Below the pieces are notes generated by a model. It worked only from the letters and a program-made list of their open reading frames with translations. It was not told the DNA's origin and did no database searches. From positions 1 through 59,640 of the forward strand of contig NZ_CAFK01000300.1 in assembly GCF_000239815.1 (NCBI RefSeq): a stretch of DNA of 59,640 nt, given 5' to 3'. This document shows positions 7,187-16,517 of the stretch, in pieces. This DNA is from Bradyrhizobium sp. STM 3843. Lineage in GTDB: Bacteria; Pseudomonadota; Alphaproteobacteria; Rhizobiales; Xanthobacteraceae. Made by a program: the position numbers and the translations under genes. Numbering within the stretch: the stretch's first letter is position 1; the number at the start of each line of letters is the position of its first letter.

Positions 7187-9160
7187 ATGTTGTCCGAGCG
7201 ATCAAATCGCGGCATCAACGCGATTGGAATGGGAAGAATAACCGCCATCGACGATACGATTGATCGAGCCACGGGTTCATCCATGAGCCGCACCGGCTTG
7301 CGATTCTGCTCCGCGGCCCTCGCCTCTACGGTGTTTCTTGTCGACGTCCTCACGCCACTTGAGGGCGCCATCGCGGTTCTTTACGTCGTAGCTATCCTGC
7401 TCGCGGCCAGGACAAATCGGCGCAATGACATCATGGTCGCCGCTGCAGCCTGTGTTGTTCTGACGATCATCGCCTATTCTGTATCGCACGGCTTGGAACC
7501 CGTGGCTTCGCCCGCCCTGCGCGCGCTGGTGAGCCTTGCGGCGATTGCCATCACGACTCTGCTTGCGCTGCAGAACGAGGCCGCGACGAGCCGGCTCGCG
7601 GCCCAGGCCCGTCTCCTGAACCTCTCCCATGATATGATATTCGTCAGGGATCGGCGTGGCGTTATCGCCTTCTGGAACAAGGCTGCAGAACAGACCTATG
7701 GATGGGCCACGGAAGACGCCGTCGGGCGGGTCGCCGACGAGCTTCTGCAGACGGTGTATCCCGAGAAGCGAGAACTGATAGAGTCGCACCTGCTCGATGC
7801 TGGCCGCTGGGAGGGCCGGATCGAGCAGCGGACGAAATCTGGCGCAGCGATCGTGGTTGACGCCCGATGGGCCCTGCAGCGAGACCATCTCGGCAAACCG
7901 GTCGGGGTGCTCGAAACCCATACCGACGTCACCGATCGCGTAGCAGCGCACGCTGCGCTGGTGCAGAGCGAGCGGCGATATCGCCGCATGTTCGACGCAA
8001 GCCGGATCGGGGTGGTCGAAGAGGATTGGACCGGCGTTCGAACCGCGCTGAGATCTTTGGCCACCGGTAACGCCGACCTTCGCGATTATCTGCTACGAAA
8101 TCCCGATTTCGTGCGGCAGGCTCGGCGCCTTGCCGACATCACCGACGTCAATCCCGCCCTTCAAAGGATGGTGGGAGCAAACGGCCCCTCCGTCTTTATC
8201 GAGAATGCGGACAAATTTCTTGGGGACGACGACCGGAGTTTCATCGACGCCTTGGTCGCCTTCGCGAAGGGAGAGCCGTTCTACGAAGGGGAGACGGAGC
8301 TCGTCAGCCTGGCCGGGCACAAGGTTCCCGTGCTGTTTACCATCACCTTTCCGGCCGGGCCTGGTGAGGATCGCAACGTGCTTGCTTTTGTGGTCGACAT
8401 CACCGAGCGCCGACAATCGCAAGACGCGCTGCTTGCAGCGCAAGCGGAACTCGCTCACGCCGCACGCGTCGCCACCCTCGGCGAGCTCACTGCCTCGATC
8501 GCGCACGAAGTCAATCAGCCGCTGGCAGCGATCGTCACCGGTGGTGAAGCCGGCTTGCGGTGGCTGCGACGCGACGTCCCCGATCTGGACGAAGTGGCAA
8601 GTACAATTACGCAGGTCGTAGCCGACGGCCGGCGCGCCAGCGAGATCGTCACCCGCATCCGAGCGTTCCTGAAGAAGAGACCGGCTCAGCAGGACGTGCT
8701 GCAAATCACGGAGATCATCAAGGAGGCGGCACTGCTGGTCGCGCGCGAACTTGCGATGGACGACATCGTCCTGACGATCGAGACCGAACCCGGCTTGCCG
8801 CCCATTCGAGGCGACCGGATCCAGCTTCAGCAGGTGCTCGTCAATCTGCTCGTTAATGCCGGCCAGGCCATGTCGGATCAGAGCGGCCCTCGCGTCATCA
8901 CGCTCAAGGCCAGCGTCGCCGAGGGCGGCAACCTTTCCGTCACAGTGCGGGACAACGGCCCGGGCATCGCGCCCGATGACCTGCCGCACCTGTTTGCCCC
9001 ATTCTTCACGACCAAGCCAGGCGGAATGGGGATGGGGCTTGCGATCTGCCAAACGACGGTAGAAGCTCACGGCGGCCGTTTATCGGCAGACAGCACGCCC
9101 GGCGGAGGCGCGACATTCCGCCTGACGCTGCCTGCCCTCCAAGAACACGCCTCGTCATGA
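7187..9160 (+). CDS. PAS-domain sensor histidine kinase, membrane-bound
   Basis: The 657-aa kinase has an N-terminal membrane unit of about four helices (residues ~36-125, KdpD/DUF4118-like), a PAS domain (LLNLSHDMIFVRDRRGVIAFWNKAAEQTYGW split across ~145-265), a second PAS-like region ending DITERRQ, then HisKA with H440 in SIAHEVNQPLAAI and a HATPase (NLLVNAGQAM, DNGPGIAP, GMGMGLAI). The layout resembles the FixL/NodV class. The start is uncertain: ATG at 7187, 7229 or 7283, none with a strong ribosome-binding site. Its stop overlaps the FixJ-type regulator start, marking a cognate pair. The signal sensed is unknown. It is paralogous to the kinase at 29732-32128. Confidence 0.9.
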   Translation: MLSERSNRGINAIGMGRITAIDDTIDRATGSSMSRTGLRFCSAALASTVFLVDVLTPLEGAIAVLYVVAILLAARTNRRNDIMVAAAACVVLTIIAYSVSHGLEPVASPALRALVSLAAIAITTLLALQNEAATSRLAAQARLLNLSHDMIFVRDRRGVIAFWNKAAEQTYGWATEDAVGRVADELLQTVYPEKRELIESHLLDAGRWEGRIEQRTKSGAAIVVDARWALQRDHLGKPVGVLETHTDVTDRVAAHAALVQSERRYRRMFDASRIGVVEEDWTGVRTALRSLATGNADLRDYLLRNPDFVRQARRLADITDVNPALQRMVGANGPSVFIENADKFLGDDDRSFIDALVAFAKGEPFYEGETELVSLAGHKVPVLFTITFPAGPGEDRNVLAFVVDITERRQSQDALLAAQAELAHAARVATLGELTASIAHEVNQPLAAIVTGGEAGLRWLRRDVPDLDEVASTITQVVADGRRASEIVTRIRAFLKKRPAQQDVLQITEIIKEAALLVARELAMDDIVLTIETEPGLPPIRGDRIQLQQVLVNLLVNAGQAMSDQSGPRVITLKASVAEGGNLSVTVRDNGPGIAPDDLPHLFAPFFTTKPGGMGMGLAICQTTVEAHGGRLSADSTPGGGATFRLTLPALQEHASS

Positions 9161-9831
9161 CACGACCAATCGAAGAACAGCATCCGCCGGCCAAATCCTT
9201 AAGCTCGGTTGTCATCATCGTCGATGACGATGCGGGGATTCGTTCGTCGCTCGACAGCCTCTTCCGATCCGTCGGTCTCGAAACCCGCCTGTTCGGCTCG
9301 CCGGCTGAACTGCTTGGGAGCGCGCTGCCCGACCGCCCCGGCTGCATCGTGTTGGACGTCCGACTTCCGGGCGTAAGCGGGCTCGATCTGCAGGGGCAAC
9401 TGACCCGACAGGGCATCAGATATCCGATCATCTTCATGACCGGCCACGGGGACATCCCAATGTCGGTGCGCGCCATGAAGGCCGGCGCCGTCGATTTTCT
9501 CTCCAAGCCGTTTCGCGATCAGGACATGCTGGACGCGGTCACGGCGGCGCTGGCCCGGGATGCGCAGAGCCGGGCTGAAGCCGCAGCGCAAGAGGATATC
9601 CGCGCCCAGTACGAGACATTGACAGCGCGCGAGCGCGAGGTGATGGGCTATGTCACCGCCGGGCTGATGAACAAGCAGGTGGCCGGCCTGATCGGGCTGA
9701 GCGAGATCACGGTCAAGATCCACCGCGGGAACGTCATGCGCAAAATGAACGTTCGCTCGTTCGCCGATCTCGTTCGCAAGGCCGAGGCGCTCGGGATTTC
9801 TCCGCCCCGCAAAACGACGGAGCAAACTTGA
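9157..9831 (+). CDS. FixJ/NodW-type response regulator
   Basis: The 224-aa regulator overlaps the kinase stop (ATGA), so it is its likely partner. The receiver spans about residues 17-135 with acidic triplet DDD at 23-25, phospho-acceptor D67 in CIVLDVRLPG and K in FLSKPFRDQ. A LuxR helix-turn-helix follows at about 150-210 (LTAREREVMGYVTAGLMNKQ, TVKIHRGNVMRKM). The sequence style is that of FixJ, NodW and NwsB of rhizobia. Targets are not visible; the following receiver gene and efflux operon are candidates by position. Confidence 0.92.
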   Translation: MTRPIEEQHPPAKSLSSVVIIVDDDAGIRSSLDSLFRSVGLETRLFGSPAELLGSALPDRPGCIVLDVRLPGVSGLDLQGQLTRQGIRYPIIFMTGHGDIPMSVRAMKAGAVDFLSKPFRDQDMLDAVTAALARDAQSRAEAAAQEDIRAQYETLTAREREVMGYVTAGLMNKQVAGLIGLSEITVKIHRGNVMRKMNVRSFADLVRKAEALGISPPRKTTEQT

Positions 9832-9936
9832 GTATAGTTTCGGCACGGGCTTTCGGGGTGCATAAGGCCCTACCGACCGCGTATCGGGAGATATCCTCCT
9901 TTCCTTGCGGAAGCACGGCGGTCAGGAACTGCGCCA

Positions 9937-10317
9937 ATGGCCAAGCCCACCATAATTGCAATCGTCGACGACGACGAAGGCGTTCGCAGATCGCTTGCGA
10001 GCCTGGTCCGTTCGCTCGGCTATGAGGCGCACACGTACGAGTCCGGCGTCGACTTCCTGCAGCAGCCGCAGGAAGATGACCCGGCATGCATGATCGCCGA
10101 TATTCAAATGCCAGTGATCACCGGAGACGAATTGCAGGCACGGCTTGTTGCCTCTGGCCGTCGCTTCCCGGTCATCTTCATGACGGCCTTTCCCAGCGAA
10201 TCCGTCCGCCAGCGCGTGATGGCGGCTGGAGCGCATTGCTATCTCGGCAAACCCTCCACCGGCGACGAAATCATCCGGTGCCTTGAAGAGGCGCTGTCGG
10301 CTCACCCGCCGCGATAG
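9937..10317 (+). CDS. Single-domain receiver protein
   Basis: The 126-aa protein is only a receiver domain: acidic triplet DDD at 11-13, phospho-acceptor D55 in CMIADIQMPV, Thr in FMTAFPS and Lys in LGKPSTG. No output domain follows. It is 105 bp downstream of the FixJ-type regulator, on the same strand, and shares its receiver style, so it may compete for phosphate from the same kinase or work as a phosphate sink or adaptor. The ATG at 9937 is the natural start; the upstream spacer reads TCAGGAACTGCGCCA. Confidence 0.88.
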   Translation: MAKPTIIAIVDDDEGVRRSLASLVRSLGYEAHTYESGVDFLQQPQEDDPACMIADIQMPVITGDELQARLVASGRRFPVIFMTAFPSESVRQRVMAAGAHCYLGKPSTGDEIIRCLEEALSAHPPR

Positions 10318-10430
10318 TCCGTCCTCGGGGCGAACCGCGCGGCACCCTTTCTCCGGGACCCGCCGTGCATTCTCGTAAGGTCGCTGATGGACCGGAAAGA
10401 CCGATCGCGACGGCAACCCCATACTGGATG

Positions 10431-10446
10431 CGATGTCACGACATCG
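10431..10446. promoter_or_regulatory. 16-bp perfect palindrome upstream of efflux operon
   Basis: CGATGTC-AC-GACATCG has two perfect 7-bp arms and ends 38 bp before the start of the FUSC gene. It sits where an operator for the efflux operon would lie. AaeAB-type pumps are normally controlled by regulators responding to aromatic acids, but no such gene is adjacent, and the binding protein is unknown. Confidence 0.4.
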
Positions 10447-10484
10447 GCAGGGCGACCAAAGCCTGCCGCAGCGGATGATGTACA

Positions 10485-12392
10485 ATGCAAGTGGACGTCA
10501 CCGCTGCTGCCGCCGAAGTACGCCCGTCGATCTTCGCCGGACTCCCCGCGAGCTCCTGGGCTTTCGCAATTCGGGTGTGGCTAGCAACCCTGCTCGCGCT
10601 CTATGTCAGCTTCTGGCTCAAGCTCGAATCGCCGTCCTCGGCCGCAGTCACCGTCGCGATTCTGGCCCTGCCGACACGCGGCCAGGGTCTCGAGAAGGCA
10701 GGCTACCGGCTGCTCGCAACTGTTGTCGGGTTCGCGGCATCCATCGTGATCGCCGGCGTCTTTTCCCAGACCGACGAACTCCTGCTCGCAATGATTGGCA
10801 TCTGGATTGGGCTTTGCGTCTATGCGGCCGGGTTGCTGGATGGCAATCGCGCCTATGCAGCAGCTCTCGGCTGCATCACCGTCGCCCTGATCGTCGTTCA
10901 GCAAATCGATAGCCCCTCGCAGGTGTTCACGACGGGCGTCGCGCGGGGCGCGGCCATTGCGATCGGCGTTCTCGCCACTGCGCTGGTCAACGACGTTTTG
11001 GCCGCGCCGGACTATCATCCGGTTCTGGCGAGCCGCCTCGACGCGCTATATCACCGGGCTATGGATTTTGCGGCGCGTGCTATGCGCGGCGAAGCTGCAT
11101 CTGCAGCAACGGTAGCCCTCATGCTGCGCGATATCTTGGCCCTGCGGCCGGAAATCGCGAGCCTCACCACGGAATCGAGCAGTGGACGCGCGAGAAGCGC
11201 AGCCGCGCGCTCCACGATCGTGGATCTCGTGAGCGCGTTGTCCCTCACCCGTGCGCTCATGACATTGCCGGTCACATCGACAAGGGTAGCGCATCCGAAT
11301 GATTGGGATCGCAGCTCATCCGACCTGATGAGGATTTGCCGGGCTTGGCTCAGCACGGAGATCATCCGCAGGAACGCCGACGTGCGCGACAGCCTGAATG
11401 CCCTGCATACCGGTGCGCGCCCTTCCCGGCATTGCCGCGCGCCGTTGTACCGCTCGCGTCGCATCGCCGCTGAAAATGCTGCGAGGGCAGCGACCGCCTT
11501 CGTGCTGATTGCAGGCTTATTCGTGTTGGCGGGCTGGCCAAGCACCGAGCTCTGCCTCTCGCTCGTCGCAGTCATCATCGGCTTGAGCGCAACGGCACCT
11601 GATCCGCGCAGCTTCACAATGGTGGCGGTGCTGGCCACTCCGACCGCGTGCCTGCTGGCCGGTGTCCTCAAGTACCTGGTCTTCAACGGCGTATCCGAGT
11701 TTCAGTTGCTGGCAATCGGTCTGGCGCCTGCCGTCATCGGCCTCGCGCTGCTGATATCACTGCCAAGCCGCGTTCTCTCACCGCTCGGCCGCCTCGTCCT
11801 GGTCTTCACTCTGGCCGTCCTCTCGCCAAGCAATCCGCAGAGCTACGAGCCGGAGGTGTTTCTGGTGACGTGTCTCTTTACCTGCCTTGCGTCGGTTCTG
11901 GTCTTTGTGGCGAACCTCCCGCTCCCCTCCTTGTCAGGTGATCGACGGCTTCGGCTGCTGCTAGGCGAGGCTCAGCGGGAGCTGAAGAGCCTCGACGCAG
12001 GGCGACGCCTGCATCTTGCACTCGAAGAGGCCGAGTTTCGCGATGCCTCGCGGATCGAGCAGATCGTGGCAGCAGCCGGCGCCTCACCGGCAAGCCAGAA
12101 GATGGTCCTTGAAGCGATGCGCTGCTTCGATCTGGCTACGATTCTGCGACGATGTCGCGCCGAACTGGATCCATTGGCGGCAGGTCCGCTTGCCGAGGCG
12201 ACGCGCGTCGCGCGGGGGGCTCTTGTCGGACGGAATGGACAAGCCATCGTAACAGCTGCGGAGGCGCTGCACCGAGCTGCAGCCCGAAGCACGCTCTGCG
12301 CCGATTCGGCGATCGCGACCCTCGTCCTGGCAAGCGTTGCATTGACGCCGTCACAGCCCACGCCCGGATCAAACCAAGGCCAGCAGCTATGA
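10485..12392 (+). CDS. FUSC family efflux permease (AaeB-like)
   Basis: The 635-aa inner-membrane protein has the fusaric-acid-resistance/AaeB pattern: two sets of about five to six membrane helices, at residues ~25-175 and ~340-480, each followed by a soluble region. It should export aromatic carboxylic or related small acids with an HlyD-type adaptor. The stop overlaps the start of the DUF1656 gene (ATGA), and the adaptor gene follows 10 bp later, the standard FUSC-DUF1656-HlyD operon order. The ATG at 10485 has only a weak GCGGATG upstream. The substrate cannot be read from sequence. Confidence 0.88.
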   Translation: MQVDVTAAAAEVRPSIFAGLPASSWAFAIRVWLATLLALYVSFWLKLESPSSAAVTVAILALPTRGQGLEKAGYRLLATVVGFAASIVIAGVFSQTDELLLAMIGIWIGLCVYAAGLLDGNRAYAAALGCITVALIVVQQIDSPSQVFTTGVARGAAIAIGVLATALVNDVLAAPDYHPVLASRLDALYHRAMDFAARAMRGEAASAATVALMLRDILALRPEIASLTTESSSGRARSAAARSTIVDLVSALSLTRALMTLPVTSTRVAHPNDWDRSSSDLMRICRAWLSTEIIRRNADVRDSLNALHTGARPSRHCRAPLYRSRRIAAENAARAATAFVLIAGLFVLAGWPSTELCLSLVAVIIGLSATAPDPRSFTMVAVLATPTACLLAGVLKYLVFNGVSEFQLLAIGLAPAVIGLALLISLPSRVLSPLGRLVLVFTLAVLSPSNPQSYEPEVFLVTCLFTCLASVLVFVANLPLPSLSGDRRLRLLLGEAQRELKSLDAGRRLHLALEEAEFRDASRIEQIVAAAGASPASQKMVLEAMRCFDLATILRRCRAELDPLAAGPLAEATRVARGALVGRNGQAIVTAAEALHRAAARSTLCADSAIATLVLASVALTPSQPTPGSNQGQQL

Positions 12393-12592
12393 CGCACACC
12401 TACCGGGAGCTCGTCCTTGGCGGCGTCCTGATTGCGCCCATCGTCACCTATGCCGCAGCAGCGCTGTTTCTGTTCCTGTTGCTGCGTCCCCTGCTGCACC
12501 TGGTGGGATTCGCACGGTTCTTCAGCAACCCGTCACTGGCCGAACTCAGCCTGTACATCACGCTGTTCGGCTTGCTCGCGCTTTTTTTCTAG
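12389..12592 (+). CDS. DUF1656 small membrane protein (AaeX-like)
   Basis: The 67-aa protein overlaps the FUSC stop by four bases. It has two hydrophobic helices (about residues 8-32 and 48-66), the first preceded by YRELVLGGV, which is the usual N-terminal signature of DUF1656 proteins. This family always sits between FUSC permeases and HlyD adaptors and is thought to be a small accessory subunit of the pump, exact role unknown. Confidence 0.88.
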   Translation: MTHTYRELVLGGVLIAPIVTYAAAALFLFLLLRPLLHLVGFARFFSNPSLAELSLYITLFGLLALFF

Positions 12593-12602
12593 GAAGAGAG
12601 CC

Positions 12603-13901
12603 ATGGAAGTCGCCCCGCCTCGCGATCGCGCCACGCTGGTCCAGGACGAACCGCCAGCCAACGCACAAGCTGGTTCCGAGGATGCCGTCGGTCGCTTCGT
12701 CCCTTCGAAGCCCGCACCGCGCGACAACAGCGACAGGGCGGACTGGAGCGACGAGCCTCCGACGCAGCCGGCGGCTTCCGGGACGCCGCGGCACGACACG
12801 ATCAGACGTTTGGTCGTGGCAGCCTTCAGGCATCTTGCGACGCTTGCCATCGCGCTGGTCGCCATCTTGGTCTCAGTGGCGACATGGCAGCATTATGTGA
12901 CCGCGCCCTGGACACGAAACGGGAGTGTCCGTGTCCAGGTCGCCAACGTTGCGCCGCAGATCTCCGGAAAGATCGTAGAGCTGCGGGTGGCCGACAACCA
13001 GTTCGTCCATAAAGGCGACGTCCTTTACGTCATCGATCCCTTCGATTTCGAAGTGGCCGCCAGCGTCGGCAAGGCGCTGGTCGAGCAACGCGCGGCAGAT
13101 CTCGAGGTCAAACAAGCCGAGTACGCCCGGCGTCAACACCTGTCCAATCTTGCCACCACACCCGAGGAGCAGCAGATCTATGCAGGGAACGCGGTGCAGG
13201 CGAAGGCTGCCTATAACGCCGCAGCTCACCAACTCGCGCAGGCGGAATTGAATCTGAAGCGGACCAATGTCGTCAGTCCGGTCGACGGCTACGTGACCAA
13301 CCTGCTGCTCCGCGTCGGAGACTATGCGACAACCGGGGTCAGCAACATCTCAATCATCGATTCCAACAGTTTCTGGGTCGACGGCTATTTCGAAGAAACC
13401 AAGATGGCGCATGTCTGCGTGGGCGACCGCGCAGAAGCGCAATTGATTGGTTATTCCAGACCAATATTGGGTCATGTGAAGACGGTGACGCGCGGCATCA
13501 GCGTGTCGAACGCGGCCACGGGCACGCAAGGATTGCCCAATGTCGATCCCATCTACACCTGGGTCCGGCTCGCGCAGCGCGTGCCAGTGCGCATCGCCAT
13601 CGATACGGTGCCGCCTGACGTGCCGCTGGTCTCTGGACTGACGGCGACAGTGACGATCCGGTCCGCCGCCGCAGACGATCAGGCCACTTGGCTGAGCCAG
13701 CTTCGCGCAACCGTCGCAGATCCAATCTCGGATCTCTTCGGAAGCGGGCGCCCGCCGCGTCCGGATTGCCTCCGCGGGCCATCTCAGCTGCGCCCTGAAG
13801 CGGAGGTGCTCCCCTATTCGCACGAGACTCCGGTTCCAGCGGCGGCCAAGGTCGAGCCCGGCCTCGCCCCCGGCGTCGACGCTCCACCGCGCATTCCTTA
13901 A
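12603..13901 (+). CDS. HlyD family efflux adaptor (AaeA-like)
   Basis: The 432-aa membrane-fusion protein has one anchor helix at about residues 72-95, a lipoyl-like half motif (RVQVANVAPQISGKIVELRV), a short coiled-coil hairpin and the second lipoyl half (TNVVSPVDGYVTNLLLRVGD), followed by a beta-barrel region (FWVDGYFEETKM). It should link the FUSC permease to an outer-membrane channel. AGGAAGAG lies just before the ATG at 12603. The cytoplasmic N-tail of ~70 residues is unusually long, acidic and Pro-rich for this family, and the C-terminus carries an extra ~60-residue Pro-rich tail. Confidence 0.88.
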   Translation: MEVAPPRDRATLVQDEPPANAQAGSEDAVGRFVPSKPAPRDNSDRADWSDEPPTQPAASGTPRHDTIRRLVVAAFRHLATLAIALVAILVSVATWQHYVTAPWTRNGSVRVQVANVAPQISGKIVELRVADNQFVHKGDVLYVIDPFDFEVAASVGKALVEQRAADLEVKQAEYARRQHLSNLATTPEEQQIYAGNAVQAKAAYNAAAHQLAQAELNLKRTNVVSPVDGYVTNLLLRVGDYATTGVSNISIIDSNSFWVDGYFEETKMAHVCVGDRAEAQLIGYSRPILGHVKTVTRGISVSNAATGTQGLPNVDPIYTWVRLAQRVPVRIAIDTVPPDVPLVSGLTATVTIRSAAADDQATWLSQLRATVADPISDLFGSGRPPRPDCLRGPSQLRPEAEVLPYSHETPVPAAAKVEPGLAPGVDAPPRIP

Positions 13902-14189
13902 TTCCTCTCTGGCCGGCGTGACCAAGATGGCCGGTACGGTATCCTGGCCGCTAACGCGCCCGGCCCCAAACTCTTCCAGGGCGGACGGTGTCGGATGACG
14001 CACCGCGATCGGCGATCGATTTGATCCAGCTCGCATGTGCGACAAGCTGCCAATTCCTGTGCATTTGCAAAATTTCACAGCCCTTAAGCATCGCTAACGG
14101 GTCTTATGACCTGGCCGGACGTATCGTCTGGGCGTCGACTTGTTGCAGCCGGCTGCCGTGGGCAGCAGGCTTAGACGAAGGGATGAACG

Positions 14190-15236
14190 ATGCTCACCGA
14201 CATGCAAGCGGCCGGCCGTTGGTCCAGCTACCAGGCAATCCAGTGTGATCCGGGTTCCTTCCAAGAAGCGCGTGCGCTTCCCTGCGAAAGGAAATGGCGA
14301 CAACCCGAGCAAGGCTTCGATGCAGCACCAGAGGACATCACAATTTCGCGTTGGATCTACGCGCAGGCTGCCGTCCGGCACGAAGAAGCGGTGACGCCTC
14401 CCGATCGATATTTCATCTCCATCGCCTTGAAGACAACGCGTCTCAAACTGAGCAGAGGAAACCGAACAATCTTCGACGGTATCATGCCGGCAGGGTCGCT
14501 GTATGTCGGCGCGCCGTCAAGGCAGCTCAGTGTGCAGTTCCTCGCACCGTGTGATTTCCTGCACTTCTCCTTGCCGATCGACCGCTTTTCACCGCCGCAA
14601 ATCGGATCGCGACTCTGGAGTGGCGACGATCTGAACGACCTCATCCTGCTGCGCGATCCATTCGCCGAGCAACTTGCAAAGGCGCTCACCGAGCCCGGCA
14701 GCTCGGTTGACCAGGAATTTGCGCAATGTGTCGGCCGGACGCTCGCGATGCATATTTCCCGGCACGAACCGCCGCGCACGAAAGTCAATGCCTTGCCAAA
14801 ATGGCGGCTTCGGCGGGTCGAGGCGTATGTCAAGACACACTATGACAGCTGCATAAGGCTCTCCGATCTCGCCAAGGTCGCAGGGCTGTCACGCATGCAC
14901 TTTGCGGCGCAGTTCCGCGCTGCGACTGGATATCGTCCGCGCGAGTATCTGCTTCACCAGCGTATCGAATACGCGAAGACTCTGTTGTCGAATTCAGAGA
15001 CGAGCCTGGCCGAGATCGCGCTGGCGGTCGGTTTCTGCACGCAAGCGCATTTTTCGACTGTGTTCAAGCGGATCACGGGCGACACTCCGGCGCGCTGGCG
15101 ATGTACCTGCAGGAACGAGCTCCCGCCACTCATGCTGCTGGACAACGGTCGGGCTCCAGCCTGCAAGACGTTGCCCGGTGTCGTGCCGGCGAACCGCCGC
15201 GAATCCTGCGAAATGAGAAACAACCTGGGTTCGTGA
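14190..15236 (+). CDS. AraC family transcriptional regulator
   Basis: The 348-aa regulator starts at an ATG preceded by GAAGGGATG. The N-terminal ~210 residues are an effector/dimerisation region; the AraC DNA-binding domain is at about 205-305 with IRLSDLAKVAGLSRMHFAAQ and LAEIALAVGFCTQAHFSTVFK, ending GDTPARWR. This domain is nearly the same as that of the AraC regulator at 5957-6805, including KWRLRRV at its entrance. A 40-residue C-terminal tail with several Cys is extra. It follows the efflux operon by 288 bp and faces the convergent malonate operon, from which a strong terminator separates it. Target unknown. Confidence 0.88.
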   Translation: MLTDMQAAGRWSSYQAIQCDPGSFQEARALPCERKWRQPEQGFDAAPEDITISRWIYAQAAVRHEEAVTPPDRYFISIALKTTRLKLSRGNRTIFDGIMPAGSLYVGAPSRQLSVQFLAPCDFLHFSLPIDRFSPPQIGSRLWSGDDLNDLILLRDPFAEQLAKALTEPGSSVDQEFAQCVGRTLAMHISRHEPPRTKVNALPKWRLRRVEAYVKTHYDSCIRLSDLAKVAGLSRMHFAAQFRAATGYRPREYLLHQRIEYAKTLLSNSETSLAEIALAVGFCTQAHFSTVFKRITGDTPARWRCTCRNELPPLMLLDNGRAPACKTLPGVVPANRRESCEMRNNLGS

Positions 15237-15566
15237 AATACTTGTCCCGCCAGATCGGCGAAGCTGGAGGTGTAGCGACTGAGACCCCTAGTCGCGGCTC
15301 GCGCCTTCCTCCCGGGCACACGAGCCTCTCGGGGCCGTCCTCCCCCAAGGACGGCCCCCTTTTTGCGGGCCGAACCCGATCGGCAAGCGTCAAGATCGGA
15401 CCAGATCTACCGCTGCTTTCTGCTTTGCTGCAGAGATGCTGCGCGAGCCAGGTTCCGACGCCAAGGCTCCTGAACTCGTCGAGAGACCGTGCCCGGAACG
15501 TCGGCGGCCGCGGAACAACCGCCCGTCAGGGCGAACATATGTGCATGCAAGCGTCATCGGCATGGC
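15237..15566. other. 330-bp convergent spacer
   Basis: The spacer separates the AraC gene from the end of the malonate operon on the other strand. Apart from the terminator hairpin at 15331-15364 I see no gene or repeat in it. Confidence 0.6.
15331..15364 (+). terminator. Rho-independent terminator after AraC gene
   Basis: A perfect 10-bp stem (GGGGCCGTCC / GGACGGCCCC) with an 8-base loop is followed by CTTTTT. It ends the AraC transcript about 95 bp after its stop codon and lies between convergent genes. Confidence 0.9.
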
Positions 15567-16517
15567 CTAATGGGGGAAGAGCACCGCGATCGCAATCGCC
15601 ATGGTGATGATGCTGAATCCTGTGCTCGCAATGACCATGGAGCCGGCCGTAGCGGAATCCAGCCGGTAGTTGACGGCAAACAGGATACCGAAGAAGCCTG
15701 AGGGAACGGCTGCGAGCAGAATGGCCGTCTTCGCCGTGTCTGGAGCGATCGGAATGACGACGACGGCCGCGATGGCGAGCAGCGGCCGAATGACGTCGGA
15801 GGCCGCCGTGGCGGCAACGACCTTCCAGTCAAGCCGAAACGACTGCGCCGACAGGATCAGCCCGGTCAGGAAGAGGGCAACGCCGGCAGCCGCACTCCCG
15901 ATCAATGCGAGGCAGGCATGGGCCAGTGCATCGGGATTCAGATCCGACAACGAAAGGATGATCCCGAGCGCGGGCGCCAGCACGACCGGCTTGGTTACCG
16001 CGCGCCGGACGGCCGATAGAATCTGCCAGCCCGAGAGTTCGCCACCGTGAGACTTGCTGGCGCTCATTTCCACCATGATGAGCGTGAGCGGACTGATAAG
16101 GATCGAGCCCGTTGCCAATGCCACGGCCACCGGGACGGTGCCGGCCGGTCCCAGCACGGACGACAAGATCGGAAGCCCGACACCGGCGAGATTTGGAAAG
16201 CCGATCGTCAGGGCCTGCAGCGATGCGTCCGGCCCTGACACTTTGACGAAGCTGCGCACGGCCCAGTACCAGGCGGCATAAAGCAGCAGCATCGTCAGGC
16301 CGAGCACCAGGAACAGAGGAGTCTGCGCGATCATCTGGCTGCGCGACGCCGAGGCGGTCGCGGCGAACAGTGAGGCCGGCAGCGCAAAATCCATCACGAG
16401 TGCGTTGAGACCGTCGACATGATGATTATCGACGATCTTGAATCTGCCGGCGGCATAGCCGAGCAGCAGGACGAAGAAGACCGGCGCCAGCGCCATCACG
16501 ATCACATTGGACGTCAT
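15567..16517 (-). CDS. AEC family transporter, probable malonate permease (MdcF-like)
   Basis: The 316-aa inner-membrane protein has about ten hydrophobic helices in two halves, as in the auxin-efflux-carrier family that includes MdcF. Typical segments are IGFPNLAGVGLPILSSVLGP and the C-terminal PSGFFGILFAVNY. Its ATG overlaps the mdcB stop (ATGA), so it is the last gene of the malonate decarboxylase operon, and malonate uptake is the likely role. K. pneumoniae MdcF is of the same family; many other bacteria use the two-subunit MdcLM or MatC instead. Confidence 0.88.
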   Translation of the reverse strand: MTSNVIVMALAPVFFVLLLGYAAGRFKIVDNHHVDGLNALVMDFALPASLFAATASASRSQMIAQTPLFLVLGLTMLLLYAAWYWAVRSFVKVSGPDASLQALTIGFPNLAGVGLPILSSVLGPAGTVPVAVALATGSILISPLTLIMVEMSASKSHGGELSGWQILSAVRRAVTKPVVLAPALGIILSLSDLNPDALAHACLALIGSAAAGVALFLTGLILSAQSFRLDWKVVAATAASDVIRPLLAIAAVVVIPIAPDTAKTAILLAAVPSGFFGILFAVNYRLDSATAGSMVIASTGFSIITMAIAIAVLFPH

